The notes below the pieces were generated by a model. It was not told the origin of the DNA and searched no databases. It saw only the letters and a list, made by a program, of their open reading frames with translations. Source: an uncultured Flaviramulus sp. (lineage in GTDB: Bacteria; Bacteroidota; Bacteroidia; Flavobacteriales; Flavobacteriaceae). Taken from it: DNA of 64,000 nt. Position numbers and translations under genes: made by a program. The number at the start of each line of letters is the position of its first letter. Positions within the stretch are counted from its first letter, which is position 1. Below, piece by piece: positions 27,927 through 38,482 of the stretch. Location of the stretch: assembly GCA_947501105.1 (NCBI GenBank), contig CANMUP010000001.1, positions 124,001-188,000 on the forward strand. The letters are read 5' to 3'.

Positions 27927-28580
27927 CTATTCTTGAGCTGCAGCTCCTTCAGCTGGTGCATCAGCACTTGCTGCTTCAGCTCCTTCTGCTCCTTCAGCTA
28001 ATTCTTCTTCTTCTTCCTCTTCATCTTCAATTGCTACTCTTGAAGTTTTAATTTGACATACCACTGTATTATCAGAATGTAAAAAAGTGTAGTTCTCACT
28101 TGGCAATTCACCAACCGCAACTTTGTCACCAATTTTTAAAGGTGTAATATCTACCTCTATAAAATCTGGTAAGTTGGCAGGAAGTGCTTTAATACGTAGT
28201 TTACGATTGTTTCTTCTTAAAACACCACCATTTTTAACACCTTTTGAGTTTCCTACAAGTTGAACAGGAATGTTTAAAGCAATTTCTTTGTCTTCAAATA
28301 ATTGATAGAAATCTACGTGTAAAATTCTGTCTGTTACAGGATGAAATTGAATGTCTTGAAGTACTGCGTTTAAAGTTTCTCCATTAGCTAGTGCAATCAC
28401 AACTGTATGCGCATTTGGCGTGTATACAAGTTTAGAGAAAGCTAATTCTGGTGCAGAGAAATGCACTGGTTTATCTCCTCCGTATAATACGCAAGGAACC
28501 TGACCAGCATTACGTAAGGCTTTTGTTGCTTTTTTGCCCACGCTTTCTCTTTGAGATCCGTTGATTGTAATTGATTTCAT
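27927..28580 (-). CDS. rplY: Ribosomal protein L25/Ctc
   Basis: The 217-residue protein has the 5S-rRNA-binding L25 domain ([27 protein letters not shown], about 8-34), the TL5-type C-terminal domain ([21 protein letters not shown]) and an acidic Glu/Ala-rich tail typical for Bacteroidota. It binds 5S rRNA in the large ribosomal subunit. It follows prs by 26 bases on the same strand, the usual order. Confidence 0.94.
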   Translation of the reverse strand: MKSITINGSQRESVGKKATKALRNAGQVPCVLYGGDKPVHFSAPELAFSKLVYTPNAHTVVIALANGETLNAVLQDIQFHPVTDRILHVDFYQLFEDKEIALNIPVQLVGNSKGVKNGGVLRRNNRKLRIKALPANLPDFIEVDITPLKIGDKVAVGELPSENYTFLHSDNTVVCQIKTSRVAIEDEEEEEEELAEGAEGAEAASADAPAEGAAAQE

Positions 28581-28606
28581 TTTCTATTTATATATTAATT
28601 ATTAAT

Positions 28607-29548
28607 TTACATTACAAATTGAGAACTAATCGATTTATTATGATGCACTTTATGCATAACATTTGCAAACAAATCTGCACAGCTCAAAACCTTTATTTTA
28701 CTACTTTCTTGTTGTAGCGGGATTGAATCTGTTACTATTAATTCTTCTAATTTTGAGTTTTCTAATTTTTCATAAGCATTCCCAGACAATATAGGATGTG
28801 TACAAATGGCTCTTACACTTAAAGCGCCTCTTTCCATCATTAAATCTGCAGCTTTAGTTAAAGTTCCTGCTGTATCTACCATATCATCAACTAACACCAC
28901 ATTTTTACCTTCAACATTACCAATTAATTCCATATGCGAAATAACATTAGCTTTAGCTCGTTGTTTGTAACAAATCACTACATCACTTCCTAATGCTTTA
29001 GAATATGCATAAGCTCTTTTAGAACCACCCATATCTGGCGAAGCAATGGTTAAATTATCTAAGCCAAGGCTTTTTAAGTATGGTAAAAATATAGTTGATG
29101 CAAACAAATGATCTACAGGTTTTTCAAAAAATCCTTGTATTTGATCTGCGTGCAAATCCATTGTAATAATTCGAGTTGCTCCTGCTGCTTCTAACATTTT
29201 TGCTACTAACTTTGCAGCAATAGGAACTCTAGGTTTATCTTTTCTGTCTTGTCTTGCCCAACCAAAGTATGGCATCACTGCCGTAATATGTCTTGCTGAT
29301 GCTCTTTTAGCAGCATCAATCATTAATAACAATTCCATCAAATTTTCAGAACTTGGATTTGTTGATCCAATAATAAAAATTCGAGTACCTCTTATTGATT
29401 CCTCATAAGAAGGTTGAAACTCCCCATCGCTATAGGTAGAAGTGATTACACTTCCTAAATCTTCTCCATAAGCCTTAGCTATTTTTTGTGCTAAAGTTGT
29501 ACTTTGAGTACATGCAAATATCTTGGCTCGGGTTTTAATTTTTGTCAT
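28607..29548 (-). CDS. prs: Ribose-phosphate pyrophosphokinase
   Basis: The 313-residue enzyme makes PRPP from ribose-5-phosphate and ATP for nucleotide, His and Trp synthesis. Motifs: flexible-loop region YFGWARQDRKDKPR, PRPP loop VVLVDDMVDTAGTL, and the KRASARHITAVMPYF segment. The length is standard. Upstream of rplY, probably one operon. Confidence 0.95.
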   Translation of the reverse strand: MTKIKTRAKIFACTQSTTLAQKIAKAYGEDLGSVITSTYSDGEFQPSYEESIRGTRIFIIGSTNPSSENLMELLLMIDAAKRASARHITAVMPYFGWARQDRKDKPRVPIAAKLVAKMLEAAGATRIITMDLHADQIQGFFEKPVDHLFASTIFLPYLKSLGLDNLTIASPDMGGSKRAYAYSKALGSDVVICYKQRAKANVISHMELIGNVEGKNVVLVDDMVDTAGTLTKAADLMMERGALSVRAICTHPILSGNAYEKLENSKLEELIVTDSIPLQQESSKIKVLSCADLFANVMHKVHHNKSISSQFVM

Positions 29549-29693
29549 AACTAACTACTTGCTAATGAGTCGAAAAAGGTTACTTATTTTTAATGAGGTG
29601 CAAATTTAGGGATTTATTTGAATTCCAAAAGGATAAAAGCGACTATTTTAATAGTTAGGAGTAAAAATATTTTATATTTTTGCTGTCCAAAAT

Positions 29694-29775
29694 GCTCAAG
29701 TGGCGGAATTGGTAGACGCGCTGGATTCAAAATCCAGTTTCTTCGGAAGTGTGGGTTCGATTCCCACCTTGAGTA
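29694..29775 (+). tRNA. tRNA-Leu (anticodon CAA)
   Basis: A solitary, well-formed class II tRNA: acceptor GCTCAAG/CTTGAGT, anticodon stem CTGGA/TCCAG with loop TTCAAAA, short variable arm TTTCTTCGGAAG, T arm GTGGG TTCGATT CCCAC. CCA is not encoded. It lies 80 bases before the WYL gene end and looks like a housekeeping gene, unlike the divergent array at 39.1-41.0 kb. Confidence 0.95.
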
Positions 29776-29862
29776 CAAATAAAATTCGTAATACAATTAA
29801 TTATTGATTGTTTACGGATTTTTGTTTTTATTGTTTGTACGATTGAATGATTTTTTTTGAGA

Positions 29863-30870
29863 TTAATCTTCGTAAAACCTTGCTGCTTTTTCTAACTTTT
29901 GTTTCATTCGCTTTCTCAATCGTTCAGGTTTAATAACTTCAATGGAGTCTCCAAAACCTAAAATCATACGTTCCAATTCAAAATTGATTTGCACAAAAAT
30001 ATTGAATACAATACCGTTGTCTGTCTTTTTTATAATTCTCTGAGAGCTGTGAAAAGGTTTAGTTATTACATAAGGTGCATTGTGTCTGTCTACCCTAAAT
30101 TGGATACGTTCTGCTCGGATATTTGAAACCGTTACTCCAATAACGTCTTTATAAAAAGTGTCTCCATTAAAATTCTCATCTAAATAAGGAATAGATGTAT
30201 CGTAGTCCATTTTTATAATCCTATCTAGAGCAAAAGTTAAAACAGGTTTTTTTGTGGACGTTTTACCAACTAAAAACCAGCGATTATTAAACTCTTTTAG
30301 AATAAATGGATGGAATATTATCTCTGAAGGGTTACGTGCTTTAAATGATTGGTATGTAATGCGTAGCACAATTTTTTTGATAATAGCTTGATATAAAACA
30401 TCTAAATGTTCTAATCCTTTTAGTTTTTCGTTCTTATCCAAATGGATGATAGCGGACTGATGTGTCTTTTCTGTATAAACCTTATCCTCTAAACGTTGTA
30501 TAATACCTCCTAGTTCTGAGAACAAAGAAAAATCTTTAAACTGTTTTAGCATTTCAACAGTTTCAGAAAGCACATTCATGTCGTTTTCATTTAGCGGAAT
30601 ATTCGTTATAGAATAGTCTTCGTCTTCGTATTTATAGAACTTCTTATCGTATACAACTATTGGAGCGTTATATCCTAGTTTGTCACTACGCATCATTTGA
30701 ATATCTAGTTGAACAGTACGTTTACTAACATTAACTTCTCTTCCTTCATATTCATAAAGTGTATCAGAACACGCTTCAATTAAATCATCTAAAGTCCATT
30801 GTCGATAGTTATTTTGCAGACATTTATCAATGGTTTTATATCTGATTAGTGCATTTTTGTTTAAAGCCAT
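29863..30870 (-). CDS. WYL-domain transcriptional regulator of the RNA-repair island
   Basis: Started at 30870 (MALNKNALIRYKTIDKC) the protein has 335 residues; the frame is open for 204 more bases but the operator and promoter lie there. It has an N-terminal helix-turn-helix (about 1-75), then a WYL domain (about 140-225; IIFHPFILKEFNNRWFLVG) and a C-terminal WCX-like part. WYL domains bind nucleic-acid or nucleotide ligands and such regulators often control DNA or RNA damage and defence genes. It is divergent from the DUF6331-rtcB operon, with the inverted repeat 30909-30927 between them. Confidence 0.87.
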   Translation of the reverse strand: MALNKNALIRYKTIDKCLQNNYRQWTLDDLIEACSDTLYEYEGREVNVSKRTVQLDIQMMRSDKLGYNAPIVVYDKKFYKYEDEDYSITNIPLNENDMNVLSETVEMLKQFKDFSLFSELGGIIQRLEDKVYTEKTHQSAIIHLDKNEKLKGLEHLDVLYQAIIKKIVLRITYQSFKARNPSEIIFHPFILKEFNNRWFLVGKTSTKKPVLTFALDRIIKMDYDTSIPYLDENFNGDTFYKDVIGVTVSNIRAERIQFRVDRHNAPYVITKPFHSSQRIIKKTDNGIVFNIFVQINFELERMILGFGDSIEVIKPERLRKRMKQKLEKAARFYED

Positions 30871-30908
30871 GAATATAATTTTATTGAAAAATAAGAAATA
30901 TTTTAATC

Positions 30909-30927
30909 TACGCAAAATCATTGCGCA
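30909..30927. promoter_or_regulatory. WYL-regulon operator, copy A
   Basis: TACGCAAAATCATTGCGCA is an imperfect inverted repeat in the divergent gap between the WYL gene and DUF6331-rtcB. The same site occurs at 38411-38429 and 41649-41667. In all three, exactly 11 bases separate the repeat from a TATTTG box (here 30939-30944). The common spacing argues for a real operator-promoter unit. Confidence 0.75.
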
Positions 30928-30987
30928 CATAGATGAAATATTTGTATCGGAATTATAAATAAGTCTTTTAAAAGGCTTTAAAGCAAT

Positions 30988-31015
30988 ACTCCGTCGAACG
31001 AAGAGTCGGCGGAGT
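30988..31015 (+). promoter_or_regulatory. Leader hairpin before DUF6331-rtcB
   Basis: ACTCCGTCG and CGGCGGAGT pair over 9 bp (one GU) around a 10-base loop, 13 bases before the start codon. Few T follow it, so it is more likely an RNA-stability or attenuation structure, or a copy of a dispersed hairpin repeat, than a full terminator. Confidence 0.5.
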
Positions 31016-31028
31016 TTAAAAAAGAGCA

Positions 31029-33364
<2,336 letters not shown>

Positions 33365-33390
<26 letters not shown>

Positions 33391-33973
33391 ACTAAAAGAA
33401 AAAGTCTTTTCTGTTTTGTTGAAAAAATTGGAAATTGATGAATTTGAAAGCTGGCTTTATAATCAAAAAAGCATTATAAATTCCATTGAGGAAGAAGCGT
33501 TTATCTATGATCTAATTACTATAAATTATAAAGAAGAAAACGCTATTTCCATTTTACAGGAGGTAGCGTTTAAAAAATTCCTACACGAAGAGTACATAAT
33601 TCTTCTTATTGGAATAAATTGTAAAAAAATGCTAGCGCTTAATCAATGGGATAGTATTTATAAATTATTTAATGAGATCCTTAGTTTTTTTGATTATGAT
33701 AAAGACTATTTCTTAATGTGGAGTTTTTATTCAATTAACTCAAGAATCGACTTAATCGATATTGGTTATGAAACGAAAACTAATATAACTAATGAAGTAA
33801 AAGAGCTCTCTCTTCAAATAGTAAACCAACTAAAAGAATGCAATACTGCTAGTGAAAAAATTAAGTTTTTAGTTGAAGGGTTTGAAAATGATCTTCCGAA
33901 GAAAGACGTATTAGTCAAAGAATCTTTTATTAAGGAAATTATCCATAAAAAATGGTATGAATTTTGGAAATAG
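33365..33973 (+). CDS. Unknown helical protein, end of the rtcB1 operon
   Basis: The 202-residue protein (MIKTEVLNKLKEKVFSVLLK at the start) is predicted all-helical, soluble, Lys/Glu-rich, with no recognised motif. Its start overlaps the previous gene by 26 bases. It is the last gene before a new promoter at 33984-34015. Its low similarity to any known family and strong codon AT bias resemble the accessory genes around it. Confidence 0.65.
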
Positions 33974-33983
33974 TAAATAAAAT

Positions 33984-34015
33984 TTGGAGTCTAATCATAT
34001 TTTCCTGCATCTTTG
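33984..34015 (+). promoter_or_regulatory. Promoter for the S24-like gene
   Basis: TTG at 33984-33986 and CATCTTTG at 34008-34015 are 21 bases apart, matching the flavobacterial -33/-7 pattern. Transcription would begin at about 34022, ahead of the ATG at 34101. Confidence 0.6.
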
Positions 34016-34100
34016 CACCAGTTCATTGAAATTGTTCTTTTGAAAATTTTATGGGATATGTAATTCAATAGTGAGTTACATAACTTTTAAAATTATAAAT

Positions 34101-34397
34101 ATGAATTGGAAAATTCAGAAACTAAGTAATGGAGAGACCATTATTTCAAAAGAACCCGGTAATTCTATGTTGCCTATTTTAAAATCTAAACAACCAGTAA
34201 GACTTGCTCCTATTAGTTGGGAAGATTGCGAAGTAGGAGATATTGTTTATTGTAAAGTTCGTGGAAACTGCTTTACACATCTTGTAAAAGGTAAAAACAA
34301 TAAACGTGGTTTGCTTATTGGCAACAATCATGGTAGAATTAACGGATGGACAAAAAATGTATATGGAAAAGCAGTAGAAATATTGCCAATGTCATAG
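34101..34397 (+). CDS. S24/S26 peptidase-fold protein
   Basis: The ATG at 34101 (MNWKIQKLSNGETII) gives 98 residues; a further ATG lies at 34071. The fold pattern of LexA/UmuD and signal peptidases is visible: EPGNSMLPILKSKQPV with the Ser of GNSM, WEDCEVGDIVYCKVRGN, THLVKG, and LLIGNNHGRINGWT. There is no DNA-binding domain and a catalytic Lys is not obvious, so it may be a sensor or inactive protease. It stands between the rtcB1 operon and the first attenuator-like leader and may be cotranscribed with that leader. Confidence 0.65.
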   Translation: MNWKIQKLSNGETIISKEPGNSMLPILKSKQPVRLAPISWEDCEVGDIVYCKVRGNCFTHLVKGKNNKRGLLIGNNHGRINGWTKNVYGKAVEILPMS

Positions 34398-34438
34398 ACA
34401 TTTCTAATATAAAAGATGATAAAACAAAGTTTAAACCT

Positions 34439-34504
34439 ATGAGTGATGTATTAATTAAACATAAAAAGGGTGCTGAAAAGCTATTTCTGTTGTATATGAC
34501 ATAG
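34439..34504 (+). CDS. Short leader ORF (21 residues), attenuator 1
   Basis: The ORF begins MSDVLIKHKKGAEKLF and ends 32 bases before a strong terminator. Bases 34468-34474 (GGGTGCT, codons 10-12) can pair with AGCGTCC (34538-34544) in the 5' arm of that terminator. It resembles the leader ORF at 38483-38602, which shares KKGA and the same kind of terminator. A leader-peptide role is inferred. Confidence 0.5.
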   Translation: MSDVLIKHKKGAEKLFLLYMT

Positions 34505-34536
34505 CGAAAAAACTTTAAAAAGATATAAAATCTAAA

Positions 34537-34566
34537 AAGCGTCCAAGAAATTGGACGCTTTTTTTA
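34537..34566 (+). terminator. Terminator of attenuator 1
   Basis: AAGCGTCCAA and TTGGACGCTT form a perfect 10-bp stem with a 4-base loop, followed by a T run. Its 5' arm can alternatively pair with 34468-34474. It is nearly the same as the terminator at 38639-38671. Confidence 0.85.
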
Positions 34567-34642
34567 TAATTCTTTTTTCTGATTTGAAAAATGTGAGTTT
34601 AAAGCTAAATATCAGCCTAACAAATAGTTATAAAAGATAACT

Positions 34643-34762
34643 ATTATCCGTATAACACGGACAGGAATTCTATTGTCTAAATTTAACATAACAAACTGAT
34701 TATCAGTAAAATAAATTTAAATTTTTCTTGTGAAATTTAAAAAAGGGTTATAGGTTTGCACC
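34643..34762 (+). promoter_or_regulatory. Conserved promoter block upstream of the RtcB2-PrfH operon (copy 1)
   Basis: This block of about 118 bp is repeated with high identity at 38770-38887. It contains the inverted repeat TCCGT-ATAAC-ACGGA (34647-34661), a TGATTATCA palindrome, and a promoter with TTG (34728-34730), 20 bases, and TAGGTTTG (34751-34758), a full match to the flavobacterial consensus. It drives the leader ORF 34798-34881. Confidence 0.8.
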
Positions 34763-34797
34763 GCAATAAAGCACAAACAATTTAAAAAGAAGCAATA

Positions 34798-34881
34798 ATG
34801 TTATTTATCAAATTACATACTACCATGCAGAGAGAACCAGGTTCTATTGTGCATACGCTTCGAGACTACTTTCCTTATTAA
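34798..34881 (+). CDS. Leader peptide ORF (27 residues) before the RtcB2-PrfH operon
   Basis: The ORF begins about 33 bases after the expected transcription start and encodes 27 residues using 16 different amino acids (missing Ala, Cys, Asn, Trp). Its bases 34858-34867 (CTTCGAGACT) can pair, with one bulge, with AGTCCGAAG (about 34907-34915) in the following terminator. I read it as a translated leader of an attenuator: a ribosome that reaches the stop covers this segment, a stalled one leaves it free. Confidence 0.6.
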   Translation: MLFIKLHTTMQREPGSIVHTLRDYFPY

Positions 34882-34913
34882 ATAGATTACATCTATCATA
34901 TTAAAAGAGTCCG

Positions 34914-34938
34914 AAGCCCAAAAGTTTCGGGCTTTTTT
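34914..34938 (+). terminator. Terminator of the RtcB2-PrfH leader
   Basis: AAGCCC, a 9-base loop and GGGCTT followed by T form an intrinsic terminator only about 15 bases before the next gene. Upstream CCGAA overlaps its 5' arm and takes part in the alternative pairing with the leader ORF. Confidence 0.75.
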
Positions 34939-34953
34939 GTATGCCCATAATTT

Positions 34954-35700
34954 GTGTACACAAAAGAGTTTCAGAGGCACATTAAAAAAATAAAACAATG
35001 GCAGTTGAAACCAAAACACATAAAACAGCAAAGAGAAAAAGAGATACGCCAAATTTATAAACGGTGGAGAGAAATAGTAACAGAAAATAAGGCACTAGGC
35101 TATATAAAATTAGTAAAACCTGTTCGTCACGGTTGGTTTAAAGAAATTATAATTACTCACAAAGTAGAACGCTACAAGAACAAAGCAGCTATTTTAGAAG
35201 TATATGATAAAGTTGAAAAACGCTTTTGGGGAAGAACCAAAGAAGAAGCCAATGAACATTGGTTTCAACAAACCTCAAAGTATTTCATTTATAAAGATTT
35301 TCCAACCATAAGCAAAAAACAGTTTAACAAGCTAAGTTTTAAAGCACAATGCATGTGCACACCATTCTATTATAAAACTGAACGCAAAAAACAAAAGCTT
35401 AGATTCTATATAAAAATTCCAAAAGGAGCTTATAGAGTTAAATATACAAGAGCTTATGTAACACATTCCAAGCGGATTGATCCTGCATTAGAACGCGAAG
35501 ATGCATTGTTAGACCAACAGCTTTTAAAATCTGGTTATTATAATCTTGCTCAAAAAAGATGGAGTTGGAGACATCGCCACTATTGGAATAAGTTGGTGCA
35601 CAAAAAAGAAAAGCAAAAAACAAAAGTAAATCTCAATGCTCTAAAAGCAATTAGTATTGAAGATATTATAAACGAAAACATATTATGGGAAATAAACTAA
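34954..35700 (+). CDS. Unknown basic protein before rtcB2
   Basis: The 248-residue protein starts with GTG (MYTKEFQRHIKKIKQW); no in-frame ATG fits better. It is very basic and rich in aromatic residues (KQRW, RFWGRT, HWFQQTSKYF, WSWRHRHYWNKLVHKK), with a long Lys/Arg/Trp pattern suggesting binding to RNA or the ribosome. I do not recognise a family. It follows the leader terminator directly and its end overlaps the rtcB2 start by 16 bases, so it is translated with the ligase. Confidence 0.7.
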   Translation: MYTKEFQRHIKKIKQWQLKPKHIKQQREKEIRQIYKRWREIVTENKALGYIKLVKPVRHGWFKEIIITHKVERYKNKAAILEVYDKVEKRFWGRTKEEANEHWFQQTSKYFIYKDFPTISKKQFNKLSFKAQCMCTPFYYKTERKKQKLRFYIKIPKGAYRVKYTRAYVTHSKRIDPALEREDALLDQQLLKSGYYNLAQKRWSWRHRHYWNKLVHKKEKQKTKVNLNALKAISIEDIINENILWEIN

Positions 35701-37076
35701 AAGGGAAAGACTTAATAAAATTAGGCTTCCCTAAAAATAACAGTATCAATATTGCTTTAGGGCAAATCAATCGATACCGAAAAAGAGAAAAGAAAGAGCG
35801 AATCTTGGAAGAAGCAAAAGAAGTATTACTTAATCCAGAAAAGTTTCAAGGTAATGCCATTTGGGGAAAAGTAGCAGAAGGTTTAGTGAAACCCGTTGAA
35901 GTTAAGTTTCATAAACTAAAAAATACTAGAGCACCTTTTACCATTTATGGCGAGAATGAAATTGATGAACAAGCGAAATATCAGTTATATGATGCTTTAA
36001 AATTACCAATAGCTGTTGCTGGAGCTTTAATGCCAGATGCACATGTAGGTTATGGCTTACCAATTGGTGGTGTTTTAGCAACAGAAAATGCAGTAATCCC
36101 TTATGGTGTTGGTGTAGATATTGGCTGTAGAATGTGTTTAACAATCTACCCAATAAAAGCATCTTACCTAAAAGGAAAACAGCATCAACTGGAGAATATC
36201 TTGTCTAATCATACCAAATTTGGAATGTATGAAACACATGATAAAAAACATGATCATGAGGTTTTTGACAGACAAGAGTTTCAAGATATTCCTTTGTTAA
36301 GAAGGCTAAAAATAAAAGCTTTCAAACAATTAGGAACCTCAGGAGGAGGCAATCATTTTGTGGAATTTGGAAAAGTGACAATTACAGATATTAATAATGA
36401 ATGGAATCTAAATGTAGGCGAATATATCGGAATATTATCACATAGTGGTTCAAGAGGATTAGGTGCAAACATTGCAAAACATTACACCTATTTGGCAACG
36501 AAACAATGTCCATTACCTAAAAATGTTCAGCACTTAGCTTGGTTAGATTTAAACACACATGATGGACAAGAATATTGGTTGGCAATGAATTTAGCTGGCG
36601 ATTACGCCAAGGCATGTCATGATGATATTCATTATCGCATAGGCAAATTATTAGGCGTTAAAGCAGTAGCAAAAATTGAGAATCATCACAATTTTGCTTG
36701 GAAGGAAACTATAAACGGTACAGCATGTATTGTACATCGTAAAGGAGCAACACCAGCTTCAAGAGGTGAACTAGGAATTATACCTGGGTCTATGACTGCG
36801 CCAGGGTTTATTGTTAGAGGCTTAGGGAATACCGAGAGTTTAAACTCAGCGTCTCATGGAGCAGGACGTTTACACTCACGTAGAAAGTGCAAAGAAAAAT
36901 TCACTAAAAGTGATGTAAAAAAGCAATTAATAATGCATGACGTGACCCTTATTGGCGGAGGTATAGATGAAGCACCAATGGCTTATAAGGACATTAAAAA
37001 AGTAATGAATAATCAGCAAGAATTGGTAGAAGTTTTAGGAACTTTTACACCAAAAATTGTAAGAATGGATAAATAG
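35685..37076 (+). CDS. rtcB: RtcB-family RNA ligase, paralogue 2
   Basis: The 463-residue ligase has all motifs in standard form: MPDAHVGYGLPIGGV, GVDIGCRM (metal-binding Cys), GGGNHFVEFG, SHSGSRGLG, ENHHNFAW and the guanylated His in SHGAGRLHSR. It pairs with the PrfH gene 94 bases downstream, a combination known as the RtcB2-PrfH module, in which PrfH frees ribosomes cut in the 16S decoding centre and RtcB reseals the rRNA. It is distinct from paralogue 1 in sequence. Confidence 0.94.
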   Translation: MGNKLKGKDLIKLGFPKNNSINIALGQINRYRKREKKERILEEAKEVLLNPEKFQGNAIWGKVAEGLVKPVEVKFHKLKNTRAPFTIYGENEIDEQAKYQLYDALKLPIAVAGALMPDAHVGYGLPIGGVLATENAVIPYGVGVDIGCRMCLTIYPIKASYLKGKQHQLENILSNHTKFGMYETHDKKHDHEVFDRQEFQDIPLLRRLKIKAFKQLGTSGGGNHFVEFGKVTITDINNEWNLNVGEYIGILSHSGSRGLGANIAKHYTYLATKQCPLPKNVQHLAWLDLNTHDGQEYWLAMNLAGDYAKACHDDIHYRIGKLLGVKAVAKIENHHNFAWKETINGTACIVHRKGATPASRGELGIIPGSMTAPGFIVRGLGNTESLNSASHGAGRLHSRRKCKEKFTKSDVKKQLIMHDVTLIGGGIDEAPMAYKDIKKVMNNQQELVEVLGTFTPKIVRMDK

Positions 37077-37079
37077 TAA

Positions 37080-37160
37080 TTGTTGGGCGTTCCCCGTTGG
37101 GTCAGGCTTTCGGTAGTCGCTCTCTGCGAGGAGCTCCAACAATAACTCAATCCTTAACGC
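37080..37160 (+). repeat. Dispersed repeat between rtcB2 and prfH
   Basis: The gap holds a copy of the GGGCGTT...GGTCAGGCTTTCGG repeat (TTGTTGGGCGTTCCCCGTTG then a GCTCTCTGCGAGGAGCTCC hairpin and CAATCCTTAACGC), widespread in Bacteroidota intergenic DNA. A degenerate relative is near 14915-14942. Confidence 0.65.
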
Positions 37161-37170
37161 AAATAGAAAA

Positions 37171-37860
37171 ATGAAAACAATACAAATAACATCAGGTAGA
37201 GGGCCTATTGAATGTTGCTGGGTTGTAGCTCAAGTTTTAAAGCATCTCATTAATGATATAAAAGAAGCTAAAATAAAATATATGCTTTTGCAAAGAGAAC
37301 TTGGTGTAGAAAACGGAACGTTACAATCTGCAACAATTCAATTGCAAGGAAAAGAGTTGGAATCTTTTTTAAGCAATTGGTTGGGTACTGTGCAATGGAT
37401 AGGGAAATCGTCATTTCGAAAATTTCATAAGCGTAAAAACTGGTTTATAGGCATCTATGAAATTGAAGCAACAGAAGAAACACTTTTAAATGAAAACGAC
37501 ATAACATTTCAAGCCATAAGAAGCTCAGGAGCAGGAGGCCAACATGTCAATAAAGTAAGTTCAGCCATTAGAGCAACGCATACAAAAACGGGTATACAAG
37601 TTTTGGTGATGGATAGCAGATCGCAACATCAAAATAAAAAAATAGCTATAAAACGATTACAGGAAAAAGTAGCAGAATTTAATACTGAACAATTAAAAGC
37701 ATCGGTTCAAAATCAATGGGGAAATCATCTTAATTTAGAAAGAGGGAACCCAGTACGTGTTTTTAAAGGACCCGATTTTAAAACACAGAAAGCAACTAAA
37801 GACTATAAGTCTAAACGACAAGAATTAAAAAACAATTTAAGACAACAAAAATGGGATTAA
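37171..37860 (+). CDS. prfH: Release-factor-like protein PrfH
   Basis: The 229-residue protein is a class I release-factor relative with the peptidyl-tRNA hydrolysis motif SGAGGQHVNKVSSAIRATH (GGQ at about 125-127) and the basic C-terminal stretch of RF domain 3. It lacks the stop-codon recognition domain and is far shorter than RF1 or RF2 (about 360). PrfH acts on ribosomes with a damaged decoding centre and is found with RtcB2. Its stop region overlaps the next gene start by 10 bases. Confidence 0.9.
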   Translation: MKTIQITSGRGPIECCWVVAQVLKHLINDIKEAKIKYMLLQRELGVENGTLQSATIQLQGKELESFLSNWLGTVQWIGKSSFRKFHKRKNWFIGIYEIEATEETLLNENDITFQAIRSSGAGGQHVNKVSSAIRATHTKTGIQVLVMDSRSQHQNKKIAIKRLQEKVAEFNTEQLKASVQNQWGNHLNLERGNPVRVFKGPDFKTQKATKDYKSKRQELKNNLRQQKWD

Positions 37861-38402
37861 CATTAGCAGACAGTTACTACTTAAAAGCAAAAGCCGCAAC
37901 AGGTGGTTTTTGTAGTGACTGGGAAGAAGTCTGTGAAGCTTTAAACTATGCACTTTCATATGACGAAAATCATTGTGCTTCACTTTGCTTATTGGCAGAA
38001 ATCTATGCAAAGCATTTATCAATGCCAGATAAAGCATTCGAGTGTTTTGATAAAGTAATTGCTATTGATACTAATTATGACGATGTCTACCCAATGTATA
38101 TTAAATACCTTATCTGGAATAACAAGATAGATAGAGCAAAAAAATTAGTAGACTTTTCGCAAACTATAGAGACTATAAGTAAAGCCGAAATAAATTGGCT
38201 GTCTTCTTATATAGAAGAAACATTAGGGAATTATAAAACCTGTTTAAAACATTTAAAAGAAGCAAAGAAGCATTGTTATAATGATCATTATTATGATTTT
38301 ATGAATGATGAACAAAAGCGGATTGAAAAGAAAATGAAATTAGAAGGAAAACAAAACACACCTAAGAAAACTAAAAAACACAAAAAGAAGAAAAAGAAAT
38401 AA
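37851..38402 (+). CDS. TPR-like protein with poly-Lys tail, coupled to prfH
   Basis: The 183-residue protein has helical repeats (about 5-140; ADSYYLKAKAATGGF, CASLCLLAEIYAKHLSMPDKAFECFDKVIAID) and ends in a lysine-rich tail (KKTKKHKKKKKK) likely to bind nucleic acid or the ribosome. It overlaps prfH by 10 bases. The family is not named to my knowledge in this context. It ends 8 bases before WYL operator B. Confidence 0.7.
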   Translation: MGLTLADSYYLKAKAATGGFCSDWEEVCEALNYALSYDENHCASLCLLAEIYAKHLSMPDKAFECFDKVIAIDTNYDDVYPMYIKYLIWNNKIDRAKKLVDFSQTIETISKAEINWLSSYIEETLGNYKTCLKHLKEAKKHCYNDHYYDFMNDEQKRIEKKMKLEGKQNTPKKTKKHKKKKKK

Positions 38403-38410
38403 TCACTTAC

Positions 38411-38429
38411 TACGTAAAAACAATGCGTA
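38411..38429. promoter_or_regulatory. WYL-regulon operator, copy B
   Basis: TACGTAAAAACAATGCGTA matches operators A and C and lies 11 bases before TATTTG (38441-38446), the same spacing. It precedes the 39-residue leader ORF and the tRNA array. Confidence 0.75.
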
Positions 38430-38442
38430 GTTTCATTAAATA

Positions 38443-38473
38443 TTTGCGTTGTAAAATTAAAACAGCATATTTG
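38443..38473 (+). promoter_or_regulatory. Promoter after operator B
   Basis: TTTG at 38443-38446 and CATATTTG at 38466-38473 are 19 bases apart, a good flavobacterial -33/-7 pair. Transcription would start at about 38480, immediately at the leader ORF, or the TATTTG may itself act as a -7 element as in copies A and C. Confidence 0.5.
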
Positions 38474-38482
38474 CAAAACAAA

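Noticed and set aside
29614-29796. A 60-codon minus-strand frame over the tRNA-Leu.
   Set aside because: It reads the complement of a well-formed tRNA gene.
34101-34397. Phage repressor or LexA gene, hinting at a prophage.
   Set aside because: There is no DNA-binding domain and no phage structural, integrase or lysis gene nearby.
38424-38482. Earlier in-frame ATG for the 39-residue leader ORF.
   Set aside because: It lies inside operator B and upstream of the likely transcription start.
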